Source of the DNA: Volutella citrinella
Taxonomy: Eukaryota > Ascomycota > Sordariomycetes > Hypocreales > Nectriaceae
Direction of reading: 5' to 3'
NCBI GenBank assembly: GCA_034401135.1
Contig: JAWZSP010000006.1
Coordinates: forward strand, 744,001 to 808,000
DNA length: 64,000 nucleotides
Shown one piece after another: positions 54,655 through 64,000 of this stretch (positions are counted from its first letter, which is position 1; each line of letters opens with the position of its first letter). Position numbers and translations under genes: made by a program. Below the pieces are notes generated by a model. It was not told where the DNA came from. It did not search any database and was given only the letters and a program-made list of their open reading frames with translations.

Positions 54655-57106
54655 TTATGAGAAGAAATCCCTTGCTCGACTGAAAGCACTCTTCTTCTTC
54701 GGCTTCACGCCGAGTTTATAGAGAATCAAATTCCGGGCATCTATGTGTTTATGTGCGTAGCCGTTAGGGGAACCCGGGTATGAGTCGTCGTCCCTTACCT
54801 CCCACGCCCAATCCAGCACACTATCGCGGTTGCGTTTCCCCATCCCCGTTATGTCAAGAACGACCTGAGGGTTCAGGATGGCCGCTATCCCGTTGGTCCA
54901 GTACAGGAATCGTTGCGACTCGCCGTATGGGTTGCGGAAGTCGGGGAGGGTGTTGACCTCGGCTGTTGCCATGACCTGCACGGCCAGGTCCGTCTGGAAA
55001 AGTATCTCGTCTTTGAGGGCCCATGTCAAGCTGGGATGCAACTGAGTGGCATACTATGTCGTGGTTGCATAGCACAGGTTAGCCGCGCAAATTGATACTG
55101 GGAATATTTGCTCAACATACCTCGCGTACGGTGGCTCCCACTTCCTGTCCCCTCAGGGTGCGGTCATGTTCGCGGTAAGGCGGCGTCAGCCTCTCATTGT
55201 CCAGGAATGCCACAGCACCGTTCGACTTTGGCTTGATACCCATATTCTCCAAAAGCTCCAGCAGTTTTGGATCTAGATCCTCCCACCTCTGCGGGCCGTA
55301 GAGATGGACCACAATATTCTTCCAAGTCAGACGTGCAGGATCATTCTCGTTCAAGTGTATGCTGGCCTCGCTCTTGAACTTGATAGACAGGTAGATCCAT
55401 TCCCATTGCGCAATAAACGAGAGAACCGTGTCGTCCGGTGTCAGCTGCATGCAAATCATGAGCTTGGTGTCCCGTGGCTTTGCGAAAAGGAGGGGACGGA
55501 ACGTGAAGTTTCGATATTTCATTTGCGATGGCCCACATGTGATGGCCGAGAATCTCCAGTGCGTAAACTCGTTTCGCGAGTCGTTTGGCGGAATTGTGGC
55601 TGTGATGGTATCGGAAACAGGAATATCGAGCACCAGGTTTCCCCTCCACGACATGACAGAGAGCTCGGCTGGCTCATCAGTGCCAGAGCTTTGCTGCGAG
55701 GGTTCTGGCTGCTGAGCTGGCGGTTGAGCCGGCTGATGTTGGGATTCATCATTGTAAGCTGACTGTGTTGGATAGGGCAGGGCCGGCTGTGAATGCGATT
55801 CAGTGGGCTGGGACTCGTATGTTGAAAGGTAGCTTCGGATTAAGGGACTAGGGTCTGAACCCGTTTGCGAGGAGAGCAGCATCTGAGGGGGGCTGGTGAG
55901 GGTATTGGGTTGTTCATATTGATACCACTGAAAGTTGATGGGGTCCCATGATCGCCGATAGTGCGATTCAATGGGCTGAGAAGAGAGCAGCGAGGTATTG
56001 GTCTCCCGAAAGCGCGCTGGACCCGGACCTGCCGGACGTTCTGGCGCAGTGCGGGGGCCAAGCGGTGGTGGTCCTAGGTCGAAGTTTTCGGGAAGGGGAA
56101 GCTTGTCGGGCGGCCTGGGTGGCCGCGAGAGCAGGGATGGTTCCGGCGAAGGGTCAAGCTGGATCGGTTTGGATGGGGGAGGCACTGCCGGCTCGTGGTC
56201 TCTCCACTGAAACGCCTTGGAGGACACGCCAAAAACATCAATGCCAGCAGGCGGTGATGTGGTAGGCTGGGGATGAGAAGGCGGCGACGACAATGGGCGA
56301 CTAATGTTGTGTCCCTGAGGCGGATTGGCGTCAAGCCAGACATTCTGAGAGGGTGGAGGGATCGCGGGTTGCTGCTCTTCAATGTCGGAGAGGGCCGCGG
56401 AATTGCGTCTGCTGTCGTTGTCGCTGATGAAGCCCGAGTCCAGCTCCTGCGCGGTGTAGGTGGTCATTTTCTCGAGGAAGTTCTGCAGGATGTAGTCGTT
56501 GGGCGTGGCCGTGTCCTCGGGCAGTCGGGCCTGGAGGCGAGCAATCTCCTGTAGGATCTGCGCTGTGTCGTCCTTGATGGCGGCCGTGTCGTTGCGGATG
56601 TCCGTCGTGTCGGCCTTGATGTCCCTCGTCATGGCGCTGAAGCAGTCAGTTACTCGCTCCCATCCACTTTCCAGCCAGGCGAGGGAAGCAACTCACAGCG
56701 TCAGCATGTCCAGGGCCAGCTCCAGGGCCGACTTGTGCGCCTCGAGACTGGTGCGCAGCTTCTCGACGTCGCCCTGGCCGTTGATGGCCCACGTCATCTT
56801 GGTCTTGAGGCGGCCATCGCTGTACTTTGTGATGCACGTCTGCACCTCGAGCACCACCGACAAACAGTTGGTGACAATGCCCGAAACATGCTGCTCCAGC
56901 GTCGGAGGGAACGGCTTGGTCTCGTCGGCGGCGTCTTCCTGGATCAGCTCGAGGACGGTGCGGAGCGAGTGCAGCTCGCGCGACACGCGGTCCAGGTCGC
57001 TGCGGGCCTCGCGACACGTGCGGACAAAGACGTGAAGCTTGAATGAGAGATCCCCAATGGCCGTGATGAGGCCTGCGCAGCCAGATGCGATGGAGAGGGG
57101 GTCCAT
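54655..57106 (-). CDS. Protein with fungal STAND-type N-terminal domain, proline-rich linker and unknown C-terminal domain
   Basis: Three exons on the minus strand (56697-57106, 55121-56636, 54655-55053) give 774 residues. Residues 1-135 (MDPLSIASGCAGLITAI, LDRVSRELHSLRTVLELI) match the helical N-terminal domain found in fungal STAND/NLR-like proteins. A heptad stretch (DIKADTT, DIRNDTA, AIKDDTA) then predicts a coiled coil. Residues about 190-430 are Pro/Ser/Gln-rich and disordered. The C-terminal 340 residues are a mixed fold I do not recognise (LSVMSWRGNLVLDIPVSDTI, TPDDTVLSFIAQWEWI, LLENMGIKPKSNGAVAFLDNERLTPPYREHD). No P-loop NTPase, WD40 or ankyrin repeats are seen, so it is not a complete STAND. 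The last exon may start at 55053 or 55041. Role in recognition or signalling is inference. Confidence 0.78.
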
Positions 57107-57635
57107 CGCCAAGCCCGAGTCGATGTCAGCTCAGCGAGCAAGAGACGCGGGGAAATGTCCAAGCCTCCATCGCCAGGCGGCTTTGCCACTGTGATGGACC
57201 CCTGCCCTTTTTTTCAGCTGCCATGAGACACCTGCACGTCTTATTGGCTGCTTACTGAGCGGGAATCTGCCTTCGGGGCTGATCGCGCAAGGCTAGCCAC
57301 GGCCCGGCGATAACGGCATCGACTCTATTTTTGGTCGTCAAGACTGGCTCAAGGAGTTTTGTTGAAGGTACTCGAGCCGGAGTTTTAGAACAACCGAGGC
57401 AAACTTGGAATTTTGAGCCTCATTGGTCTCGACAGAGCTGGGAGAGAGGTGGGCCTAACCATTTTCATGATGAAATATTTGCGCATTAGCAGCAGGATAA
57501 TCTTAGAATGCAGTTGCACAAGCCGAGCATCAATGTTTACTGACTACTCTACACTACGATTGCGGCTCTTGACACCCGCACAGGCATCGTATCCCATAAA
57601 CATTTGTCTTATCATTCCCTTGACTCAGGCTTCCA
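57107..57635. other. Intergenic, 529 bp
   Basis: Promoter of the STAND-N-type gene and 3' flank of the Rieske gene (both minus strand). No supported element. Confidence 0.45.
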
Positions 57636-59093
57636 TCACCACTCCATCTCCTTACTATCCCCACACGACAATCCACTGCAAAACTGCATCTCTTCATCCA
57701 GCTCAGGGAACCTCGAGGCGTCTTGTCGCGCTGGCCAAATATCGTGCCCGGCCTCGAGCTCAGCCTGCCGGTGCGCCGTCACAGCCTCCTTGACCTTGTG
57801 CTGGAAATGCAAGACACCCTATTTCGTCGTTAGTACATCTCTTCTCCTAGCTCGGGATCACTCTTGGGGGTACCTTTTCGTTAAACGGGTGCAGAGGGCC
57901 AGTCGTGTAGTAGCCGGCGTTTAGGTTCTTCTGGGCTGCATTGCATAGATCCTTATCCTCGGCTTCAACCTGCTTGAAGAAGTCGTCCATGCCTTTGAAA
58001 TCCTCGTCCGAGGCATCCTTGTGCCGATAGACCTCGTACTGCATTGAAGTTGTGGTGGTCGAAGTTGGGACGACCCTCATTAGATAAAAGTATGCTGGGC
58101 TTGTGCAAGTTAGCAATTTGGCGAGCCAACAAGCGGCATTATCGTAGATGACTTACGTCATAGTCACTGATGCATTGGGGAAAAAGAATGTCGGGGCTAC
58201 ATCGACCTTGTTCTCAACCTCAGGCTTATCCTTGACATAGTGCTGGATCTGGCCGTTGACCGTCTCGACATTGTACGTGTTGAGGTCAGAGATCTTGGCA
58301 ATCCCAGGGTGTGCCACGGAGCAATGATAGCACTTTTTCCCTGTTAGCACAACGTCATGGGGCTCCAATAGAGGAATTAGGGTGTGGCGACATACCTCGT
58401 TGTAATTGTCAACCAGTGTCTTCCAGTTGTAGTTCCCGGGCATGTCCCAGGCGTGATCAAAGACGTACTCGTCCATATTATAAATACCTAGGCGCGGCTG
58501 CTTATCGGCGCCGTTGAAGTCTTCGCTCCATGGCACGCTTGGCTTCTCGCCGCTCTCTAGGTTTACCCAGATGAAGCCGCGCGTGTCTACGTGCAAGTGG
58601 ACGGGGAACAAGCCATACTGTTCCTTGTTGAAGGACTCGACCGTGTCGAAGCGGGGAGCTTTGGCGAGCTTCCCCGTCAGGCCATACGACCACCCTGACG
58701 ATGAAGAGTGTAAGTGATTGTGCTCCACATAGTGTATTTCAGATGCCATGTGCGTAACGTACCGTGGTATTTGCAAGAGAGAATGCTGGCGTTGCCATTG
58801 TCCTTTGTCACGACGGGGTATGCGCGATGGCGACACACATTGTGAAAGCCTCGCAGCTCACCCTTCAAGTCGTGGACAATGAAGAATGGAAAGCCTGCAA
58901 CGTCGTAGCGAACGAAATCGCCAGGCTTGGCGAGGCGTGCGCGGTGCGAGATGAGGATCCATCGTTTGGAGAAGATGGCACGGCGCTCTAGTTCATACAA
59001 GGCATCGCTTCGGTACCAGTTGGAGGGCAAGTTGCCTTTAATCTGCGTCTCCTTTCCGGCCGACGGCTGTGCTGATTGGAAGAGGGAAAACAT
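57636..59093 (-). CDS. Rieske non-haem iron oxygenase (aromatic-ring-hydroxylating / choline-monooxygenase-like)
   Basis: Five exons on the minus strand: 58763-59093, 58396-58694, 58157-58332, 57874-58099 and 57636-57818, giving 404 residues. Rieske cluster ligands are seen: Cys87-x-His89 (NVCRHR) and Cys107-x2-His110 (CKYHGWSYG), the second spanning the first splice site. The catalytic iron site follows in NYNECYHCSVAHPG with His213 and His218, the splice joining NYNE to CYHC through an AAG acceptor. The length and exon pattern fit fungal choline/carnitine-monooxygenase-like proteins. Electrons would come from a separate reductase, none in view. Likely role: oxidation of a quaternary amine or small aromatic; substrate unproven. 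Divergent neighbour is an amine-type permease. Confidence 0.9.
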
Positions 59094-59813
59094 TGTGCAG
59101 TGATGGTATTGATTGAAGCTTGAAGCAGACGGGCTACTGGCCAAGTGTTGGGGTTTGAGCTGATGGTTTCTACTGGAGTGTTAGAAGCTCAAGTGCAAGA
59201 AGTCATTGTTATTTATGACTTCTCTCAGAGTCTCAGTCCAGTAAAGCCAGGCATCCCCGCGTCCCTCGGATCCCGAAGCGCCACCGTCGATGATTGCGGC
59301 GTTCGGCTTCTTGGAAAGATGATGTCGCCAACAAGTTGATCCAAGGTGGGCCTGCTAATCAAGATCTCGTCATTGGCTACGCACTTCTTTACCCAAAACT
59401 ACCTAGCGTCCTCCCTGGGCCCCCCAGCATTTGAGTCTGGGCTAGTGGCACACGGGCACACTTGGGGATGGCTTGGCTAGACTGATGAGCCTTGATCAGA
59501 ATCTTGGTCACATGTGCTGGTCGATTTGGTGGGTCCGGGGTGACGGACAGGAGATGGTGTGGCAACTTCTTATCATTTACCTGGTGCATGTTGTAGCACG
59601 AAGCGCGGAACGATGCTGGTCTCCTGGTGCTAGGCGTTATCATGTCTCATTAAGCAGACGGTTCTTGTCACCTCCTCATGGGCTTTGCTTAAGTACGGCT
59701 CGCATTCCTGCTTTGATCAATGCAGGTTCACCAGTGCATACACCTTTAGCCATCCATTGATTCCTTTCACATCTACGCTTCCCAAACAAATCTGCCCCTC
59801 AACTGCAGCAAAC
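59094..59813. promoter_or_regulatory. Shared divergent promoter of the Rieske oxygenase and permease, 720 bp
   Basis: Minus-strand GATA motifs at 59570-59575 and 59637-59642 lie 170-245 bp before the permease ATG. No coding frame is supported here. Confidence 0.5.
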
Positions 59814-61595
59814 ATGGGGACCAGTATCCTCAAAGAGAAGGCCGACGTCAATGTCCTCGCACGCTCACACTCAGACGGAGCGGCAATGGCAGGCTCCCAG
59901 GTCGAGTTTGGACATCAGCCGCAGCTAAGGGTGATCTCGACATGCCAGACTTGATCGTTGCGACCATCGTCACTGACATCCGCAGCGAAACTTCTCCACA
60001 GTCTCAATGCTGAGTACGGCTGCTTGCGCAATGGCTACCTGGGAGGCCATGTGCAGCACAATCGGCGCCGGGCTGATCTCAGGCGGCCCCGTTTCGTTGG
60101 TCTACGGCTTTCTCTGTACGAACTCTGTCCAGCTACCCTCTTGGCTTTCCTTCAGAGCAATTTCTAACCAGACTCTCTGCAATATCAGTGGCCTTCGTCG
60201 GAACTCTCTGCATGTCAATCTCTCTTGCAGAGGCAGCATCCATGTATGTACCCAGCACGCGCTTGGCAGCCATCTCTTTGTCACAAAACCAGGTCAACTA
60301 AGGACTCAACCATCAGGTACCCAACTGCCGGAGGCCAGTACCATTTCGTAGCTGAGCTCGCGCCACGTCGTATCCGCAAGGGCCTCAGCTACGTTTCCGG
60401 ATGGATCTGCGTCTACGGATGGCTCGCCGTCACTGCCAGCGCCCCTTTTCTCTGCGGGACCATGATCCAAGGCTTAATCACGCTCAACGACGAGTCGTAT
60501 GTTCCCAAGCGCTGGCATGGGACCCTACTCTACTGGGCCATTCTCCTCGTCACGCTCTTCGTCAACACCATAGGAAGCCGAGCACTGCCATGGGTGGAGA
60601 AACTCTCCATGATGCTGCACATGACCCTGTTCGTGGGGATTCTAGTTGCCATGGTCGTCATGGCCCCGTCCAAGCAGTCGGCCGCGACGGTATTCACGAG
60701 TTTCCAGAACAACTCGGGATGGTCGAGTGACGGTATAGCGTGGTGCATTGGCATGTTGAGCAGCAGCTTCGTGCTAGTGGGCTACGACTCCGTCATGCAC
60801 CTGAGCGAAGAGATGCACGAGCCGGCCGTCGGGGTGCCCAAGGCCATGATTGGCTCCATCCTCATCAACGGCGTCAGTGGCTTCGCCTTTCTCCTGGCCC
60901 TCCTCTTCTGCGTACAAGACTTTGATGCAGCGCTGGCGTCGCCAACCGGCTTTCCCGTCATTGAGATCTTTCGACAAGTCACCCGCGGGAGCAAAGTCGG
61001 AGCTACGGTATTGTCAAGCCTCATCTGCCTTATGGCCATGTTGGCGACGATTCCTTTGATGGCGTCGGCGTCCCGGATGATCTGGGCTTTCGCACGAGAC
61101 TCGGGCCTCCCCTTCTCGACAGCCTTGGCCAAGGTTCCCGCGTCGCGAAGCCTGCAGGTGCCTGTTGTCGCGCTTGTGACGGTGACGGTGTTGCTGATGC
61201 TGCTTGGGCTCCTCAATATTGCGTCGACGACGGCCTTTAATGCAATACTGAGCATGTCCGTAGCATCGTTGTACTTGTCGTACCTGCTGCCCGTCGTTTT
61301 GCTACTCTACCGGAGATGCAGCTCAAGCAAGGATATTGCATGGGGCCCATGGAAGCTGGGCAACAACACGGTGGGCATCATGCTCAATGCTGCGGGAATA
61401 ATCTACACAGTCTTCACTTGCATCTTCATGTTCTTCCCCCCATACCGGCCTGTAACTGCAGTGAACATGAACTACGCCATCGTGGTTTCTGCCGGCGTCT
61501 TGTTGACGAGCGCAGTATATTGGGTATTCAGGGGGCGGAAGACGTACGTCGGGCCACTGGCAATGATTGAGGCGGTTACTACACTTCAAGTTTAG
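59814..61595 (+). CDS. APC-family permease (amino acid / choline / GABA type)
   Basis: Four exons (59814-59930, 59986-60115, 60189-60243, 60317-61595) give 526 residues. The short early exons rebuild QLRRNFSTVSMLSTAACAMATWEAM, then GAGLISGGPVSLVYGF, LAEAASM and YPTAGGQYHFVAELAP, the signature region of yeast amino-acid and choline transporters (Hnm1, Uga4, Bio5 group). Later parts include LVGYDSVMHLSEEMHEPAVGVPKAMIGSILINGVSGF and SASRMIWAFARDSGLPFS. About twelve membrane helices. Such permeases import choline, GABA or other amines by proton symport. Location beside a Rieske oxygenase suggests both act on the same imported compound (inference). Confidence 0.92.
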
Positions 61596-62180
61596 GTCTA
61601 GAATACTCAATTTGGTGCTTTTCTCGACATTTTTCGACTCGTTTCATGTGTGCAAGTTAATCGACGCCGCCCAGAGGCCAGTAGAGACCAGCAGAGCCCA
61701 AGACTTGATGTATGAGGAGCACGTTTGTCCAGTATGCTTCGACTTCCCCACAGAACTATGCTGGCTAGATTAGTAGGTTCAAGCGAGATAGCCCTGAGCC
61801 GTTTCAGCTTACGCGGTGGAAGCCAATCGCACCAATGCACAGGGCGTGACGCCGGTTCCAGTCTTCCAGATCAGGACATGGCATCCGGGCCTGTGGGGTC
61901 GTGCTGCGACTGTGGGGTAAGCTAGCGGCTATCTGGATGGAGAAGTACGGGGTACGGATATCTTGTACCAAGACGGACGCTTCAATTGCCACCACCAACA
62001 CGCCCGCAATGCGAGACTAGGCCAGGCTGGGGTCCTCAGTGGTTCCCCGCTTTGATAAGCACCCCTAAGCCCCATGTCGAGTCATGGGTCCTAGCCTCAA
62101 GCATTACTCAACCATCACTTCGTGTATTCTGCGTTATACCCCATCTGCAACAACGATCTGAGTCCTGGCATCACGGAGCA
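61596..62180. other. Intergenic, 585 bp
   Basis: 3' flank of the permease and promoter of the third Zn2Cys6 gene. Short frames here have no domain. Confidence 0.5.
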
Positions 62181-64000
62181 ATGTCGCGCCGCATCAAATC
62201 CCGGTGTAAGCCCCTTCCATGCTACTCTTCCTTGCCTTGACTGTTCAGTCACTGACCACCAGTCCGCAGCAGGATGCCTGAGATGCAAGCAGCGGGTGAG
62301 TGAATGACTAGGTGCTGGTAGCAATGCTTGATGCTGATGGAACAAACTTACGACAGAAGGTTAAGTGTGACGAGACGGTCCCCGGCTGCCAGCAGTGCGC
62401 TACCAAGCACTTGAATTGTCCGGGATACCAAAGGGCAGTCAAGTGGTCGTCAAAGTACCAGAGACTGGACTCTGGCGCCCCCTCTGTGCACGCGGATGAC
62501 TGGTTTGGCAAGTCGATTGAGCTAGAGGCTGCCCTCGGCGCCTTTCTAACCTCTCCCAAGACTGTCGCCATCGACTCCTGCTCCAGTGCTGAGCCGTCAC
62601 CTCGCGTGGACTGGTCTTCGCCGCGCCAGGACAACCGCCCAAGCATATCCGATTCGGCTCCCTCAGTTGCCCAGCCTGAATCCGAGGCCGGGAGTACCCA
62701 AGGCGGCCCGCAAGATGACAACAAGACGGCGCAAAGCGACGCCGGGAGCTCTGCGTCCATTGCTACTCCAGGCGCAGAGCTTGACTTCGCTGTCGCGATG
62801 ACGGAGCATGGAGAAGACTATGGTCATCAACTAGCCGATGCTGGACTGATTGCATATCCCTTCCCGCCCGTCAATGGCCAGCTCATCCTCCCCGACTTGA
62901 CCTTGGGCTTGTGCAGCTCGCCTCTGCCTCCCCTCCCCTTCGCCGAAAGCATCGAGACGTCTCTGGTCCACCACTACTTTTCTCGGATCTGCGCCATTAA
63001 CAGCTGCTACAACTCACCAAGAGACCCCCTGCGGGCGGATGTCTCGTCGCTCATGAGCAACTCGCCGCTGATATGTGGCACCATAGCCAGCATGGCGGCT
63101 GCTCACCTGAGTTGCACAGGCAACTACTCGCAGTTGAAGGCATTGGAGCAGCAGCAAGACGCAGTGGGCCAGCTCAAGAAGGAGGTCGGCATGATGATGA
63201 AGCCAAAGAGTGCAGAAACTCCATCATTAGCCCTGACCAGCCACAAAACGCATTGCGTGCCCCAGTTCGATGTCCTCTTAGGTGTCATCCTGATTGGGGT
63301 CACCTCGGTGAGTGAATATCTCTGCAGGGCCTGTAATGGTCGACTGACTGAATTTGAACATAGACTTGGTATACCCCGTCCTCCCTCGGGACATCTCATC
63401 TGACAGGTGCACGTCTTCTGTTCAAATCATACCTGGCTGCGCACGCTCAACACTCTGGCCGCTCTCCCGAGGCTGCAATCCAAGACCGGATCCCGTCTTT
63501 CCTTTTAGGCTTGATGGCTTACTGGGAATTACTAGCCTCCTTCATCATTGACCAAGACGCTTCTGCGATAAGCTACCTGGACAGCTTCTCCCAACCCCCG
63601 TTGGCTACCAAGACAAGACCTGTGACACTTAACCCATGGACAGGAGTGTCGACGCCTGCCGTGATTCTTTTTGCTAAAGTTGGCAGCCTGGTTCGCCGGC
63701 ACCGCTGGATTTCCAAGATGTCTTGCGTTAGCTTGGATCCCGGCAGTGCTGCCGCCACGTACAGACAAGAGGTCCTATCAGGGCTCCAAGGCGAAGCTGC
63801 AGAACTGAGCAGCCGTCTCTACAACCTCAATATTCCGCAGCTCGGCAAAATTGAAGAGACCCTAGACCCAAAAACTACCGTGGCCCACTTGCAGGACACG
63901 GCCGAGGCCTACCGCCTGGCCGCCATCCTGGAGCTCATCCGGACCTTTCCAGAACTGGTTCACTCCCGCGCAGAGGGCGAGAAACTTGACCAGAGCACTC
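62181..64000 (+). CDS. Zn2Cys6 transcription factor, N-terminal part (3' end outside window)
   Basis: Exons 62181-62205, 62270-62295, 62357-63307 and 63364 onward; the frame is still open at base 64000. The two tiny first exons encode MSRRIKSRSGCLRCKQR; taking the third exon from the CAG acceptor at 62356 gives KVKC with the required C-x2-C-x6-C spacing, then DETVPGCQQCATKHLNC. A Ser/Asp/Gln-rich linker follows, then a helical domain with LVHHYFSRICAINSCYNSPRDPLR, ICGTIASMAAAHLS and the part after the 63308 intron TWYTPSSLGTSHLTGARLLF, typical of the second fungal-specific domain type (Fungal_trans_2). Likely regulates nearby catabolic genes such as the permease and Rieske oxygenase, by proximity only. 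Confidence 0.85.

Noticed and set aside
46005..62180. One secondary-metabolite cluster spanning regulators, transporters and oxidoreductases
   Set aside because: No core synthase (PKS, NRPS, terpene cyclase, DMATS) is present, and several genes are catabolic or housekeeping types.
62357..62359. AAG acceptor at 62359 in the last zinc-cluster gene
   Set aside because: It would leave only five residues between the second and third cysteines; the CAG at 62356 gives the required six.
1..64000. tRNA genes, rRNA, transposases, CRISPR arrays
   Set aside because: Looked for T-loop-like motifs, terminal inverted repeats and spaced repeats; none was convincing. Covariance-model scanning was not possible here.

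Overview
This window is nuclear DNA of a filamentous ascomycete, most likely a Sordariomycete such as one of the Hypocreales. Genes carry many short introns of about 49-78 bp, with GT(A/G)AGT-type donors, CTAAC-like branch points and CAG, TAG or AAG acceptors. Typical fungal families are present: Zn2Cys6 regulators, a HET-domain protein, a CFEM-like GPI protein, a Sec14-like protein and Dal5-type and choline-type permeases. No species call is made. Exon-intron models were built by hand from splice signals, frame and remembered family consensus; every multi-exon model sums to a whole number of codons.

Layout. 0-12 kb: the 3' part of a sugar transporter, a Zn2Cys6 factor, a secreted epoxide hydrolase, a TesB-type acyl-CoA thioesterase (-), a CFEM-like surface protein and a HET-domain protein (-). 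12.6-17.3 kb: a copper amine oxidase, then a secreted cysteine-rich protein (-) made of thirteen 43-residue tandem repeats. 17.3-21.1 kb: a 3.8 kb stretch with no gene I can support. 21-32.9 kb: an unrecognised Q/N/G-rich protein with a C-terminal zinc-binding-like tail (-), a pyroglutamyl-peptidase-like enzyme (-), a YBR137W/HbpS-like protein, and a gene for a ~2,218-residue disordered/coiled-coil protein ending in a CorA-type membrane domain. 33-37 kb: a divergent pair of flavin monooxygenases (NtaA/DszA-like and DszC-like). 37.8-45.2 kb: an SDR, a Sec14-like protein, a kynurenine-aminotransferase-like enzyme and a mitochondrial D-lactate dehydrogenase (-). 46-52.7 kb: a Zn2Cys6 factor, a Dal5-type MFS permease and an orphan enoyl-reductase-like MDR protein. 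53-57 kb: a GH64-type beta-1,3-glucanase-like protein (-) and a protein with a fungal STAND-type N-terminal domain but no visible NTPase (-). 57.6-64 kb: a Rieske non-haem iron oxygenase (-) divergent from an amino-acid/choline-type permease, followed by a third Zn2Cys6 factor cut by the window end.

How genes may work together (inference). The window looks like accessory and nutrient-scavenging genome, not one large metabolite cluster: no PKS, NRPS or terpene synthase is visible. Three small units stand out: the divergent flavin-monooxygenase pair, the Rieske oxygenase / permease / regulator trio, and the amine oxidase with four GATA motifs in its promoter, suggesting nitrogen control. The HET and STAND-N proteins are of types linked to non-self recognition. 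Two introns are best explained as GC-AG introns with the donor GCAAGT.
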